A DNA stretch of 64,000 nt, taken from positions 9,914-73,913 of the forward strand of contig JBCBFU010000010.1 of NCBI GenBank assembly GCA_038527375.1, read 5' to 3'. The stretch is from Shimia_B sp038527375 (GTDB lineage Bacteria; Pseudomonadota; Alphaproteobacteria; Rhodobacterales; Rhodobacteraceae). This document shows, one piece after another, positions 34,472 through 44,940 of the stretch. Position numbers and translations under genes: made by a program. The notes under the pieces are model-generated. The model searched no databases. It saw only the letters and a program-made list of their open reading frames with translations, and was not told the DNA's origin. Each line of letters opens with the position of its first letter. The stretch's first letter is position 1.

Positions 34472-34485
34472 TGTTACCGCTAACG
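34472..34485. promoter_or_regulatory. GntR/LacI-like operator before zwf
   Basis: TGTTACCGCTAACG is a near-perfect dyad (TGTTA/TAACG around CCGC) and resembles the LacI-family GntR box (TGTTACC-GGTAACA type) that governs gluconate/Entner-Doudoroff genes in enterics. It lies 33 bp before the zwf start in the 209-bp divergent region with the radical SAM gene. Confidence 0.5.
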
Positions 34486-34517
34486 AAAATCCGTCCGCAG
34501 CCCCAAGGAGGCCCGCA

Positions 34518-35965
<1,448 letters not shown>

Positions 35966-35969
<4 letters not shown>

Positions 35970-36637
35970 AACTAGAAACCTATCCCGACGCAGAGATGAT
36001 GATGATCGATCTGGCCAACCAACTGGCCGGCGATCTGAAGAGATGCCTGCTTCAGCATGACTGGGCCACCTTTGTGGTCCCCGGCGGCACGACACCCGGG
36101 CCGATCTTTGACAACCTGTGTGCGGCCAATCTGGAATGGGACCGCGTCCACGTCATGCTGAGCGATGAACGCTGGGTGCCAGAGGATTCCGAGCGGTCGA
36201 ACACCCGCCTCTTGCGCCAACGGCTGCTCAAGGAACGTGCGGCCGCTGCGCAATACGTGCCGCTTTATGCGGATGCGCCCGCGCCCGAGGATGTGTTGGG
36301 TGATCTGGAGGCGGCGGTGGAGGCCGAGTTGCCGATTTCCGTTCTGCTGCTCGGCATGGGGGCTGATATGCACACGGCCTCGCTCTTTCCCGGTGCCGAT
36401 CGCTTGGACGATGCCTTGGCCCCGGATGCGCCCGCGCTGATGCCCATGCGTGCGCCCGGCGCGCCCGAGCCGCGGATGACGCTCACCGCCCGCGTGCTGG
36501 AGGCCGCGATGACGACCCATGTGGTCATCACGGGCGACGAAAAACGCGCAGCCCTCGACAAGGCGCGGCATTTGTCGGTGTCAGAGGCCCCGATTGCCGC
36601 CGTGCTGAAAACGGCGACCGTACACTGGGCCCCGTAA
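35966..36637 (+). CDS. pgl: 6-phosphogluconolactonase
   Basis: The 223-aa NagB/Pgl-fold enzyme hydrolyses 6-phosphogluconolactone to 6-phosphogluconate. The motif VVPGGTTPGPIFD (about residues 35-47), LSDERWVPEDSERSN (about 67-81) and LLGMGADMHTASLFPG (about 126-141) match the family. Normal length. It overlaps zwf by four bases and precedes pgi by 40 bp. Confidence 0.96.
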
Positions 36638-36677
36638 CGCCCGACCATCCTTCGCACACGCATCCCCGGAGACTGCC

Positions 36678-38264
36678 ATGACCAAGTTCGATGCCTTGCG
36701 CGCCCACCACGCCGCCCATGCAGATACGCGCATTCTGGACCTGATGACGCCCGACCGCGCGCGGGACTATGCGGTCTCGGTGGATGGGCTGCTCTTTGAC
36801 TATGCCAAGACAACCATCGACGACACCGCGCGCGATCTCTTGTTGGCGGTGGCAGACGGTTGGACCGCGCGGCGCGACGCGATGTTTGCGGGCCAAAAGA
36901 TCAACGAAACCGAGGGGCGCGCCGTTTTGCACACGGCCTTGCGCCGCCACAGCGCGCCTGTGATCGTCGACGGTGAGGACGTCATTCCCGGCGTGCAGGA
37001 CACGCTGTCGCGTATGCGGGCTTTTGCGACCGCCATCCGGGACGGGTCGCTGACCGGGCAGGGTGGGGCCTACACCGATGTGGTCAATATCGGGATCGGG
37101 GGGTCGGATCTGGGTCCGGTGATGGCGATGCAGGCGCTGGCGCCCTATGCTGATGGGCCGCGCACGCATTTCGTGTCGAACGTGGACGGTGCCCATATTG
37201 CCGATACGCTTGAGGGGTTGGACCCCGCGACAACGCTCATCATCATCGCGTCCAAGACCTTTACCACCATCGAGACGATGACCAACGCGCGCACCGCGTG
37301 GGACTGGATGGCGCGCGTGGTCGACGAACCGGGTGCGCAATTCGCCGCTTTGTCATCAGCCACAGACAAAACCGCCGAATGGGGCATCGCACCGGACCGC
37401 GTGTTCGGGTTCGAGGACTGGGTTGGCGGTCGCTATTCCATGTGGGGACCCATCGGCCTGAGCGTGATGATCGGCGTTGGTGGCGGCGATTTTGATCAGG
37501 TCCTCGCCGGCGGGGCTGCGATGGACGATCACGTGTTGGCGGCGGATGGTGCCGCGAACATGCCCTTGATGCTGGCCCTTGTGGGCATCTGGCACAATCA
37601 GGTCTGCGGCCACGCGACCCGCGCCGTGCTGCCCTATGATCAGCGGCTAAACCGCTTGCCCGCCTACCTCCAGCAGCTGGAGATGGAGAGCAACGGCAAA
37701 TCCGTCGCCATGGATGGCAGCGATCTACCCTATGACAGCGGCCCAATTGTGTGGGGCGAGCCGGGGACAAATGGCCAACACGCGTTCTATCAGTTGATCC
37801 ACCAGGGCACCCGCGTTGTGCCCTGCGAGTTCATCGTCGCACGCGAGGGGCACGAGCCGAACCTGGCCCACCAGCACCGGCTGCTGCAGGCCAATTGCCT
37901 TGCCCAGTCCGAGGCGCTCATGCGCGGTCGTGATCTGGATGAGGCGCGCGAGAAGGTCGCGGGCAAGTTTGAGGGGGACGAGCTTGAACGGCAGGCCCGC
38001 CACCGTGTGTTCCCGGGAAATCGGCCAAGTACAACGCTTTGCATCCCAAAACTCACGCCCTTTACGCTGGGGCAGATCGTGGCGCTGTATGAACACCGTG
38101 TGTTCATCGAGGGTGTGATCCTCGGGATCAATTCCTACGACCAGTGGGGTGTCGAGTTGGGCAAAGAGCTTGCCACGGCCTTGGGTCCGATCGTGGACGG
38201 CACGGAAACCGCCGGGGACAAGGACGCCTCGACCCAGGCACTGGTCGCGTATCTGCGCGGCTAG
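36678..38264 (+). CDS. pgi: Glucose-6-phosphate isomerase
   Basis: The 528-aa enzyme interconverts glucose-6-phosphate and fructose-6-phosphate in the cytosol. Family blocks include NIGIGGSDLGPVM, the SKTFTTIETMTNA phosphate site, VGGRYSMWGPIGL, and a C-terminal region with LYEHRVFIEGVILGINSYDQWGVELGK-type catalytic lysine. GGAG precedes the ATG. Last gene of the zwf-pgl-pgi set, its stop shares CTAG with the convergent thioesterase stop. Confidence 0.97.
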   Translation: MTKFDALRAHHAAHADTRILDLMTPDRARDYAVSVDGLLFDYAKTTIDDTARDLLLAVADGWTARRDAMFAGQKINETEGRAVLHTALRRHSAPVIVDGEDVIPGVQDTLSRMRAFATAIRDGSLTGQGGAYTDVVNIGIGGSDLGPVMAMQALAPYADGPRTHFVSNVDGAHIADTLEGLDPATTLIIIASKTFTTIETMTNARTAWDWMARVVDEPGAQFAALSSATDKTAEWGIAPDRVFGFEDWVGGRYSMWGPIGLSVMIGVGGGDFDQVLAGGAAMDDHVLAADGAANMPLMLALVGIWHNQVCGHATRAVLPYDQRLNRLPAYLQQLEMESNGKSVAMDGSDLPYDSGPIVWGEPGTNGQHAFYQLIHQGTRVVPCEFIVAREGHEPNLAHQHRLLQANCLAQSEALMRGRDLDEAREKVAGKFEGDELERQARHRVFPGNRPSTTLCIPKLTPFTLGQIVALYEHRVFIEGVILGINSYDQWGVELGKELATALGPIVDGTETAGDKDASTQALVAYLRG

Positions 38265-38728
38265 GCTTGGCGGGCCCCGTCGCGGGTGCGGAAGGCGTCC
38301 TTCCATGCGTCCGGCAAGGGCTGTTTGGCCCCTGCCTGATCCAGATTGACGATCACCGCGCTGCCCCGCGTGGTGATACGCTGGCCTATGACCACGACAT
38401 ATTCCATCTCGAAACTGGTGGTCCGGTAGCTGCGGGTGCGGCCCGCGACGATGTATTCGTCGTTCAACAGGACCTCTGACAGGAACTCCAACCCGATATT
38501 GCGCAACACGATCCGGGGCGGGGTGCCGCGGTATTCGGAGACGCCATAGTCGCGGAAATAGTGGATGCGGAAGTTCTCGAACCACGCGAGGTAGGCTGCG
38601 TTGTTCACATGGCCCAACACGTCCAATTCTCCGAACCGGACGCGGTCACGCTGCCCAAAGGTGAACGGGTCGGGCACACCGGCGTCGCGCAAGTCAGAGA
38701 TGGGCAAAGGTGTCAGGAAGGTCGTCAT
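38261..38728 (-). CDS. 4HBT hot-dog acyl-CoA thioesterase family protein
   Basis: The 155-aa single hot-dog domain protein carries the YbgC-type active-site block RFGELDVLGHVNNAAYLAWFENFR (about residues 31-54), with Asp replaced by the typical D-x-x-GHVNN layout. Such proteins hydrolyse short or aromatic acyl-CoAs in the cytosol. The substrate is unknown. It is convergent with pgi (shared CTAG) and its promoter side faces tRNA-Gly on the same strand. Confidence 0.85.
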   Translation of the reverse strand: MTTFLTPLPISDLRDAGVPDPFTFGQRDRVRFGELDVLGHVNNAAYLAWFENFRIHYFRDYGVSEYRGTPPRIVLRNIGLEFLSEVLLNDEYIVAGRTRSYRTTSFEMEYVVVIGQRITTRGSAVIVNLDQAGAKQPLPDAWKDAFRTRDGARQA

Positions 38729-38762
38729 ATTTCCGCAGCACTTTCAACAGGTTGCGAGCGGA

Positions 38763-38836
38763 TGGAGCGGGTAACGGGAATCGAACCCGTAACTTAAGCT
38801 TGGGAAGCTCGCGTGATACCTTTTCACCATACCCGC
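38763..38836 (-). tRNA. tRNA-Gly (anticodon CCC)
   Basis: The reverse strand forms a 74-nt tRNA with encoded CCA. The acceptor stem GCGGGTA/TACCCGC is perfect, the discriminator is T (usual for bacterial tRNA-Gly), the D-stem is GGTG/TCAC, the anticodon loop TTCCCAA gives CCC (reads GGG), and the T-arm has GGTTCGATTCC. The bottom anticodon pair 27-43 is C-A and the next is G-U, a slightly weak stem. Confidence 0.95.
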
Positions 38837-38965
38837 GCTCTGGACGCGTGAGATACGCCCGCGCGCCGGGTGCGTCAACCCGATAGAACGCGCCGTTGGT
38901 CACCCGTGAGGACCCGTGATTACCCCTGGGCAGGCCCCCGGAGAGGCCCGCCTAGGGGTTAGAAT

Positions 38966-41032
38966 TTACACGAAGGCAAAGTCGTTCTGGCCCAGCGTGT
39001 CTTCGGTCGTGAGTTGCACAATCAACCGCCCACCGGCCCATTCGATCGTTGCCAGCCCATCGACCTGCGTGATCGTGAGATCGGCGAGCGACGCGACCCC
39101 GCTGCCGGCCGTGAACTGCAGCGTATCGACGCCCTTCTCGAAATCGGTGACGAGGTCTTGGGCGATGATCACGCCATCTTCGTCCACGAGGGTCTCGACG
39201 ACGTCAAACACGAAGGTATCGGCATGATCGCCCCCGGTCAGGGTGTCGCTGCCAAGCCCGCCATGCAGTGTGTCATCGCCATTGCCACCATCAAGCGTGT
39301 CGGCCCCGCGGGCACCGCGCAGGATGTCCGATCCGTTTTCACCGAACTGGATGTCATCGCCCCAGCCGCCGCGCAATTCGTCCTTGCCCTTGCCGCCGTA
39401 TTGGATGTCGTTTCCGCGACCGCCGATCAGCGTGTCGTCGCCGTCTTGGCCGTTTTGTTCGTCATTGCCGTAGCCGCCTTTGATAAAGTCGCTGCCCTTG
39501 CCGCCCAGCTGGATATCCCGACCCCAGCCGCCAATCAGAACGTCCGACCCGTTGCCGCCGTCCATGAAGCTGCTGCCGGACATGCTGGTGATGTAGTCGG
39601 CCCCGTCCCCGCCATAGGCGCTTTCCGAACTGTTGCCGTATTCGTAGAAATAGCCGGCTGCGTCGGAACCCGGGATCACATCGAGGTGGATCTGGTCGTT
39701 GCCGCCATTCCCGTGGATCGTGTCCAGACCCTCGTTGCCGATCAGCAATTCGCCCAAGTCCTGCCCGATGATGATGTCGTTGCCGCCCAGCCCGTCAAAG
39801 ACCGTGCCGTTCCAGACATATTCAACGTCATCGCCTTGGGTGCCGCGGCCAAAGGTTTCCAACGTGCTGTAGTAGCCGGTCCAAAAGTTGCCGTCCGACA
39901 CGAGAATGTTGAACCCGCCGCCGGGCAGGGCCGTGGCATGGAAGGCATAGGCCTGCGAGTACTCGGCAGCGTTGATGGGAATTTCGAAGGCAGCACCGTC
40001 AAACGATCCGTTGCTGTTGAATTTCTGCACGTGAACCCCGCCCAGCTTGGTCGGGTCCGTATAGAGCAGCAGGATGGAGCCATCGTCAGCCGTCACGAAG
40101 TCCGCCTGCATGTTCTGCGCGGCGACCCCGGTGAGCGTCATCGCGGGATCAACGGGCGTGTTGTTCAGCACGCTGCCGTCGGGGGCGACTTTCGCGACCC
40201 TCAGATTTCCGCCAGTTACAGCGTAAGCCACAAGGATATTGCCGTCGTCTGTCACGGCAATATCCATGGTTGGGATGTCTGAGCTTCCAGGATCGCCAAG
40301 CCCGGCTGAATCGACAATTGTCACCGGAGTGAGCAGAGCGCTTCCTGGATTGCTTGGGCCGTCCCAACCCGTCATCTTCAAATGCCAATCGCTGGAGCTG
40401 TCTTTTTCAAGATAGAGGATGTTGACGCTGCCATCGGGCATCTCGACGACCCGTGCATCAGCCATTTCAAGACCATCAACTATACTAAATTCGGCATAGG
40501 GGCGGCCGTCCTGCATGACGACCTGAACGTTCAGGCGTCCTTCGGCCGATGTCGTCTCTGAGGTGCCAACAATGACAACGTGCCCGTTGATGAGGGACGT
40601 CACATCCGTGACTTCGGCCTTGATATCGTTCGACCACCAGACCGCACTGTGACCGTAGTGATTATCGTCAACCGGGTTCAGATATTCATCATAGAGCGCG
40701 AGGTTGTAGTCGAATTTGTTGGAAACATATCCAGCGTCACCAAAATTGGAGTTGTCGATAGAGGTGTAGGCCACACCGAACCCGCCATCCGGTCTCAGGA
40801 ACAGCTGCGCCGAGTTGGCTTCGACCCCGGCTTCACCCACCGCAATCTCGGCAGACAGGGTCGCGCCATTTTCGTCCAGCGTGCGAATGAAAAGCTCTTG
40901 CGTCTCATACCCTAACGGTTGCGTCAGGTCGTTATAGGCGTAAAGGATCACGGTCCGGCCATCGGCCAACGTGATCGTGTCGAGCATGAAGTACTCATAT
41001 GGGTCCCCAAGACCCGTGATGCCGTGTGTCAT
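38966..41032 (-). CDS. RTX calcium-binding protein with beta-propeller-like N-terminus
   Basis: The 688-aa acidic protein lacks a Sec signal. Residues about 1-400 are repeated beta-blade units (DGGFGVAYTS, DGNILVAYA, DGSILLLYTD, GGGFNILVSD), suggesting a propeller of sugar- or ligand-binding kind. Residues about 405-620 are RTX repeats, including an unusual run of GGWGRDIQLGGKGSDFIKGG units with GNDIQYGGKGKDE. The C-terminus (about 625-688) ends DTLGQNDFAFV, a typical T1SS end. It has no exporter beside it and may use the T1SS at 29.9-33.3 kb. The 5' half is visibly AT-richer than its neighbours. Confidence 0.83.
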   Translation of the reverse strand: MTHGITGLGDPYEYFMLDTITLADGRTVILYAYNDLTQPLGYETQELFIRTLDENGATLSAEIAVGEAGVEANSAQLFLRPDGGFGVAYTSIDNSNFGDAGYVSNKFDYNLALYDEYLNPVDDNHYGHSAVWWSNDIKAEVTDVTSLINGHVVIVGTSETTSAEGRLNVQVVMQDGRPYAEFSIVDGLEMADARVVEMPDGSVNILYLEKDSSSDWHLKMTGWDGPSNPGSALLTPVTIVDSAGLGDPGSSDIPTMDIAVTDDGNILVAYAVTGGNLRVAKVAPDGSVLNNTPVDPAMTLTGVAAQNMQADFVTADDGSILLLYTDPTKLGGVHVQKFNSNGSFDGAAFEIPINAAEYSQAYAFHATALPGGGFNILVSDGNFWTGYYSTLETFGRGTQGDDVEYVWNGTVFDGLGGNDIIIGQDLGELLIGNEGLDTIHGNGGNDQIHLDVIPGSDAAGYFYEYGNSSESAYGGDGADYITSMSGSSFMDGGNGSDVLIGGWGRDIQLGGKGSDFIKGGYGNDEQNGQDGDDTLIGGRGNDIQYGGKGKDELRGGWGDDIQFGENGSDILRGARGADTLDGGNGDDTLHGGLGSDTLTGGDHADTFVFDVVETLVDEDGVIIAQDLVTDFEKGVDTLQFTAGSGVASLADLTITQVDGLATIEWAGGRLIVQLTTEDTLGQNDFAFV
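39230..39800 (-). repeat. Tandem RTX nonapeptide-coding repeats (second RTX gene)
   Basis: Imperfect tandem units of about 27 bp code for GGXGXD-type calcium-binding turns, many of the form (W/K)GXDIQXGG, differing from the first RTX gene by frequent Ile-Gln in the variable positions. Confidence 0.8.
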
Positions 41033-41224
41033 AGTCCATCCCTCGTTTTGTGGTGCGCGGGTCTTTGTGCCGTCTGCACCGGGTTATACTGTACGAAGGG
41101 ACGTCCGCAGTATCGCCGTAATCCTCGGCGGGGCTATTGGCGGCCCATGCGGGTCCCGAAAATGAGTCTCTCGCCGGGCGAAATATGCCGGACGACGTTA
41201 CGTTAACATGAAATTTGGATTTGG

Positions 41225-41248
41225 CGAGGCATGGAAATCCATGCCTCG
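41225..41248 (-). terminator. Hairpin after the ABC permease gene
   Basis: A perfect 10-bp stem CGAGGCATGG/CCATGCCTCG with a 4-base loop lies 12 bp beyond the permease stop. No U-run follows on the transcript, so it is terminator-like rather than a textbook intrinsic terminator. Confidence 0.5.
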
Positions 41249-41259
41249 GCCACGCGCGC

Positions 41260-42030
41260 TTAGTATGCGTCTTGGCGTTCGGCCCAGCCGGCAAAGATCT
41301 TTTCCAGAACGACCACAACGTAGAACAGCAGGATGCCCAGCGCGGCCAACGCGATGAGAACCGCAAACATCAGCGGGTAGTCGGCGTTGATCTTGCCCGA
41401 GTCGAACAGGTGACCCAGACCGCGCCCGTGGGGTTCCACGATCTCCATCAGGTTTGTGCCGATGAAGGCCAGCGTGACGGACACCTTCAGGGCGCCAAAG
41501 AATTCCGGCAGGGTCTTGGGCAGCGCGATCTTCCAGAAGATGGTAAGGTTCGACGCGCCAAGGCTGCGCAGGATATCGCGGTATTCAGGCTCGAGCGTGC
41601 TCAGGCCGATTGAAACGGCCACGGCGATGGGAAAGAAGCTGATCATGAAGGCAATCAGGATCGTGTTGAAGTCGTGCTGGCCCACGAAGATTAGCGCGAC
41701 GACGGGAACGACCGTCGCCTTGGGCACCGCGTTAAACCCCACAAGAAGCGGGTAGAGCGCATCGCGCAACGTGCGGGAAAACCCCATAAGCACGCCGATG
41801 CCGGTCCCGACGACAACGGCCACGATTAGCCCCACGACCGTGCGCCAGAGCGTGTCCCAAGTGTATTCCACAAAGAGCGGCCAGTATTTGACGAAGGCCG
41901 GGCCGATGTCGCTGGGCGAGGCCATTTTGTAGTTGGGCCAGCCATTGGCCCAGACGAGCAATTCCCACAGCGCGAGGAAGATCGCGATGGCGATGGTCGG
42001 CACAAGCCACTGTTTGAGTGTCGGGTTCAT
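41260..42030 (-). CDS. ABC transporter permease (NitT/TauT type)
   Basis: The 256-aa inner-membrane protein of the BPD_transp_1 family has about six membrane segments. The EAA loop reads LRSLGASNLTIFWKIALPKTLPEF (about residues 167-190). The type matches permeases for nitrate, sulfonates, or pyrimidine precursors. Its start overlaps the ATPase stop by four bases, so the two are translated together. Confidence 0.93.
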   Translation of the reverse strand: MNPTLKQWLVPTIAIAIFLALWELLVWANGWPNYKMASPSDIGPAFVKYWPLFVEYTWDTLWRTVVGLIVAVVVGTGIGVLMGFSRTLRDALYPLLVGFNAVPKATVVPVVALIFVGQHDFNTILIAFMISFFPIAVAVSIGLSTLEPEYRDILRSLGASNLTIFWKIALPKTLPEFFGALKVSVTLAFIGTNLMEIVEPHGRGLGHLFDSGKINADYPLMFAVLIALAALGILLFYVVVVLEKIFAGWAERQDAY

Positions 42031-42821
42031 GCTGCGGCCTCCTCGGTTGACCGGCCCTGTGCGATCTTGATCTGGTCGCGCAACGTGGCGAGCATCTGAC
42101 CAGCCTCGGGGGTATAGAGCAGATCAATATCGGTGCGACCGCCCATGCGCGTATCCATCCGGTACTGAGTGGTGGCAGGACGCCCCGACAGCACGATGAC
42201 CTCGTCTGCCAGATAGATCGACTCGCGCAGGTCGTGGGTGATCAGCACGCCTGTAAACGGCTCTTCGGCACGAAGCGCGTGCATCGTCTGCCACAGGTCT
42301 TCGCGCGTGAAAGCGTCAAGCGCGCCAAAGGGTTCGTCCATGATCAGGACTTCGGGCTTGTGGACGATGGCCCGGCACAGGGACGCCCGCTGCCGCATCC
42401 CACCTGACAGCTCGGACGGGCGTTTGTCCTCAAACCCGTCCAGCCCCACAAGGGCCAATAGATCACGCGCCCGGTTCTCCTTTTCCTTGCGGCTCATCTT
42501 GTTGGGCACGATTTCCAGCGGCAGGATCACGTTGTCGAGGATCGTGCGCCATTCCAGCAGAACAGGGTTCTGAAAGGCCATCCCAACCGTCGAGCGGGGG
42601 GAAGTCACGCGTTCCCCATGGAGCCAGACTTCGCCCGCATCCGGTTTCATCAGGCCCGCGATGAGACGGGTCAGCGTGGACTTCCCACAGCCTGACGGGC
42701 CCACCACGGCGCAAAAATCGCCTTCGGGGACGGACACATTGAGGTTGTCGAGCACGGGCAGGGGACCGGCCTTGGTGCTGTAGGCGTGGGTCACGCCCTT
42801 GATGTCGATGAGGTTGGTCAC
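42027..42821 (-). CDS. ABC transporter ATP-binding protein (NitT/TauT type)
   Basis: The 264-aa ATPase has Walker A GPSGCGKST (about residues 39-47), Q-loop AFQNPVLLEW, signature LSGGMRQRASLCRA, and Walker B VLIMDEPFGALD. It powers the importer formed with the overlapping permease. The substrate-binding gene lies upstream, separated by 114 bp that hold a strong hairpin. Confidence 0.95.
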   Translation of the reverse strand: MTNLIDIKGVTHAYSTKAGPLPVLDNLNVSVPEGDFCAVVGPSGCGKSTLTRLIAGLMKPDAGEVWLHGERVTSPRSTVGMAFQNPVLLEWRTILDNVILPLEIVPNKMSRKEKENRARDLLALVGLDGFEDKRPSELSGGMRQRASLCRAIVHKPEVLIMDEPFGALDAFTREDLWQTMHALRAEEPFTGVLITHDLRESIYLADEVIVLSGRPATTQYRMDTRMGGRTDIDLLYTPEAGQMLATLRDQIKIAQGRSTEEAAA

Positions 42822-42882
42822 GGATTGTCCTGAAACGTCGAGGCCCCGGCTGCGGACCGGGGGCGCGTTTGGGTGTGCGCAA

Positions 42883-42906
42883 CGCCCCGGGGCAATGCCC
42901 GGGGCG
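42883..42906 (-). promoter_or_regulatory. Hairpin between substrate-binding and ATPase genes
   Basis: A perfect 9-bp GC stem CGCCCCGGG/CCCGGGGCG with a 6-base loop and no U-run lies 30 bp after the binding-protein stop. It is suited to protecting the upstream message or partly attenuating transcription, keeping the binding protein more abundant than the membrane parts. Confidence 0.6.
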
Positions 42907-42935
42907 CGTGCAGGTCTTTGGGGTCGGCTGACGGC

Positions 42936-43946
42936 TTACTTCAGCATCCGCATCTCTGCCGCCGGCAGATACGCGTCCGTGAAGTAAAGCGCCGCGTCCG
43001 CTTCGCCTTGGAACTCATAGGTCTCGGCAAGCTGCACAAGGGCCGCTTCCATGCGGTCCGCGTCGATCCCGCCCAGACCATTGGCCATGGCATAATCCGT
43101 CGCGACATTGGCATCGATGGCCAGTTGCAGGCGGCGCGTTTCAAGGGCGGCGTCGGCAGCAGGGTTGCGTTCGATCAGGCTGTCCACGGCCGCGGCCGGA
43201 TCAGCGATGGCCGATGCCCAGCCCTTGGACACGGCCGTCAGGAACCCGGTCACGACCTCGGCATTCTCCGCCGCGAACTCCGTGTTCACGATGATCGCGT
43301 TGCCATAGAGGTCAAGGCCATAGTCGGCCATCAGGATGGTCGAGATGTCTTCCTCCGGCACCCCCAGACGCACGAGGTTCAGGTAGCTGGAGAAGGAGAA
43401 ACCGGTGATCGCGGCCACATTGCCTTCGGCCAGCATCGGCTCGCGCGTGGGAAAGCCCACAGGCTCGACCGTGATGGCGTCGACGTCCAGGTCGTTGGCG
43501 GTGGCAAAGGCCGGGAATTGCGCCCATGCGCCATCGGGCGGCGGCGCGCCCAGAACTTTGCCTTCCAGATCTTTGGGAGCCTCGACACCCAGCGATTTGC
43601 GGCCAATCACGGCGAACGGCGGCTTGTCATAGATCATCATGACAGCCGTCACCGGCGCGCCGGGGTTCTGATCGAGGAATTTCACGAGGCTGTTGATATC
43701 GGCAAACCCGATCGGGAAGGCCCCCGTGGCGACCTTCGGGATCGCGTCTAGCGAACCCTGACCGGCAGAGATTTCCACGGCCAAGCCCTCGGCTTCGAAG
43801 AAACCTTCGTCGATGGCTTTGAAATACGGGGCCGACGGGCCCTCGAATTTCCAGTCGAGCGCAAAGTTAACAGCCGTCGCGTGGCCGTCGGCAAAGGCAG
43901 CGGTGCCGGCAACAAGCGTCGCGGCGGTGAAAAGTTGTCTGAGCAT
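42936..43946 (-). CDS. ABC transporter substrate-binding protein (NMT1/SsuA-like)
   Basis: The 336-aa periplasmic protein has a Sec signal (residues 1 to about 20, ending TAAFADG) and the NMT1/THI5-like type II fold: NFALDWKFEGPSAPYFKAIDEGFFEAEGL, then the GSLDAIPKVATG pocket region. The family imports N-formyl-4-aminomethylpyrimidines, sulfonates, nitrate or related compounds; the ligand cannot be told, and no TPP riboswitch is visible. ATG 43946 has AGGGGGG upstream. It precedes the ATPase and permease genes. Confidence 0.9.
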   Translation of the reverse strand: MLRQLFTAATLVAGTAAFADGHATAVNFALDWKFEGPSAPYFKAIDEGFFEAEGLAVEISAGQGSLDAIPKVATGAFPIGFADINSLVKFLDQNPGAPVTAVMMIYDKPPFAVIGRKSLGVEAPKDLEGKVLGAPPPDGAWAQFPAFATANDLDVDAITVEPVGFPTREPMLAEGNVAAITGFSFSSYLNLVRLGVPEEDISTILMADYGLDLYGNAIIVNTEFAAENAEVVTGFLTAVSKGWASAIADPAAAVDSLIERNPAADAALETRRLQLAIDANVATDYAMANGLGGIDADRMEAALVQLAETYEFQGEADAALYFTDAYLPAAEMRMLK

Positions 43947-44115
43947 AAGCCCCCCTAGAGTCGTCATCTGGTTCACATGATCGCAGAGAGCCTATGCAGG
44001 GGGCGGCGTGGCGCAAGGGTTTGATCGCAAAACAAAGGCCGGAATTTGGGCAAGCGCCTGTTTTTTCGGCAACCGTATCCGCAAATGAGGTGCCGCACAC
44101 GCGCACCGGGAATGC

Positions 44116-44145
44116 AAAAGGCCGCCCCCCGATTGGGGAGCGGCC
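44116..44145 (-). terminator. Rho-independent terminator of the fasciclin gene
   Basis: On the minus strand, an 11-bp GC-rich stem (one mismatch, loop AATC) is followed by TTTT. It begins about 22 bp after the stop of the fasciclin-domain gene. Confidence 0.85.
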
Positions 44146-44167
44146 CTCTAAAGAGACCTGTCGGCTC

Positions 44168-44800
44168 TTACGACTGCGGCATCAGCACGCCGTCGATGAT
44201 GTGGATCACACCGTTCGACGAAAAGATGTCCGTGCCCACGATGCGAATGTCACCGCGCACAAAGTCGTCGTTCAGGTTCTCGTCCACCGAATAGGCATAG
44301 AGGCTACCGCCCACCTTTTCGATCGCGAGATCCGATTTGTTCGACAGGGTGTCAGCCAGAATGATGTCCTCGCCCTCGACCAGCGTCAGGTCGGCTGCGC
44401 CTGCATCGGTATCCGACAGATTGTCGGCGCCCACGAACGCGGCGTTGATGTCATTGGCCTCGATGCGGACGGGCACAATATGTGCCTGCAGCAGATCGAC
44501 CAGCATGTCGCGGTTTTCCGGCATCAACAGGTCTTCCACGGCACCTTCGGGCAGCGCGGCAAACGCGTCATCGGTCGGCGCAAAGACGGTGAACGGGCCT
44601 TCACCCATCAGGTCATCGACCAGACCAGCGGCCTGTGCGGCGGTCACCAGCGTCTGGAAGCTCGACGTTGCCTGAGCGTTCTCTGCGATGGTGGCCGTTT
44701 CGTCAAAGATGTCCTTGTTCAGGATGTCAGCGGAAGCGGTCGTCGCGGCGACTGCGGTCAGCATGGTGGCGCCAGCGAGTGCAAACTTGAGATTTGTCAT
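44168..44800 (-). CDS. Secreted fasciclin (FAS1) domain protein
   Basis: The 210-aa protein has a Sec signal peptide (1 to about 24, AATTASA cleavage) and one FAS1 domain (about 55-208) with the H1 and H2 motifs GEGPFTVFAPTDDAFAALP and NGVIHIIDGVLMP. FAS1 proteins act in adhesion or cell-surface binding. Two in-frame ATGs sit at 44806 and 44800; GAAGGAG six bases before 44800 favours the latter. It has its own terminator and lies alone between an ABC importer and the RACo-like gene. Confidence 0.9.
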   Translation of the reverse strand: MTNLKFALAGATMLTAVAATTASADILNKDIFDETATIAENAQATSSFQTLVTAAQAAGLVDDLMGEGPFTVFAPTDDAFAALPEGAVEDLLMPENRDMLVDLLQAHIVPVRIEANDINAAFVGADNLSDTDAGAADLTLVEGEDIILADTLSNKSDLAIEKVGGSLYAYSVDENLNDDFVRGDIRIVGTDIFSSNGVIHIIDGVLMPQS

Positions 44801-44930
44801 AAGCATCTCCTTCGTCTCTCGCCCCGAAGTGTCGAGGCGTTCTGGGCAATCAACGGCAACCCCGGGGGGAGTTGTTCCAAGATTTATTGTGAAAATGCGC
44901 ATGCACGCCCTGAGGCGCACTGAAAACCAT

Positions 44931-44940
44931 TTGTTAACAA
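44931..44940. promoter_or_regulatory. TTGTTAACAA palindrome upstream of fasciclin gene
   Basis: A perfect 10-bp AT-rich palindrome lies 131 bp before the fasciclin ATG in the 219-bp gap after the RACo-like gene. It is conspicuous against the GC-rich background and could be a regulator site; no family is assigned. Confidence 0.35.
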
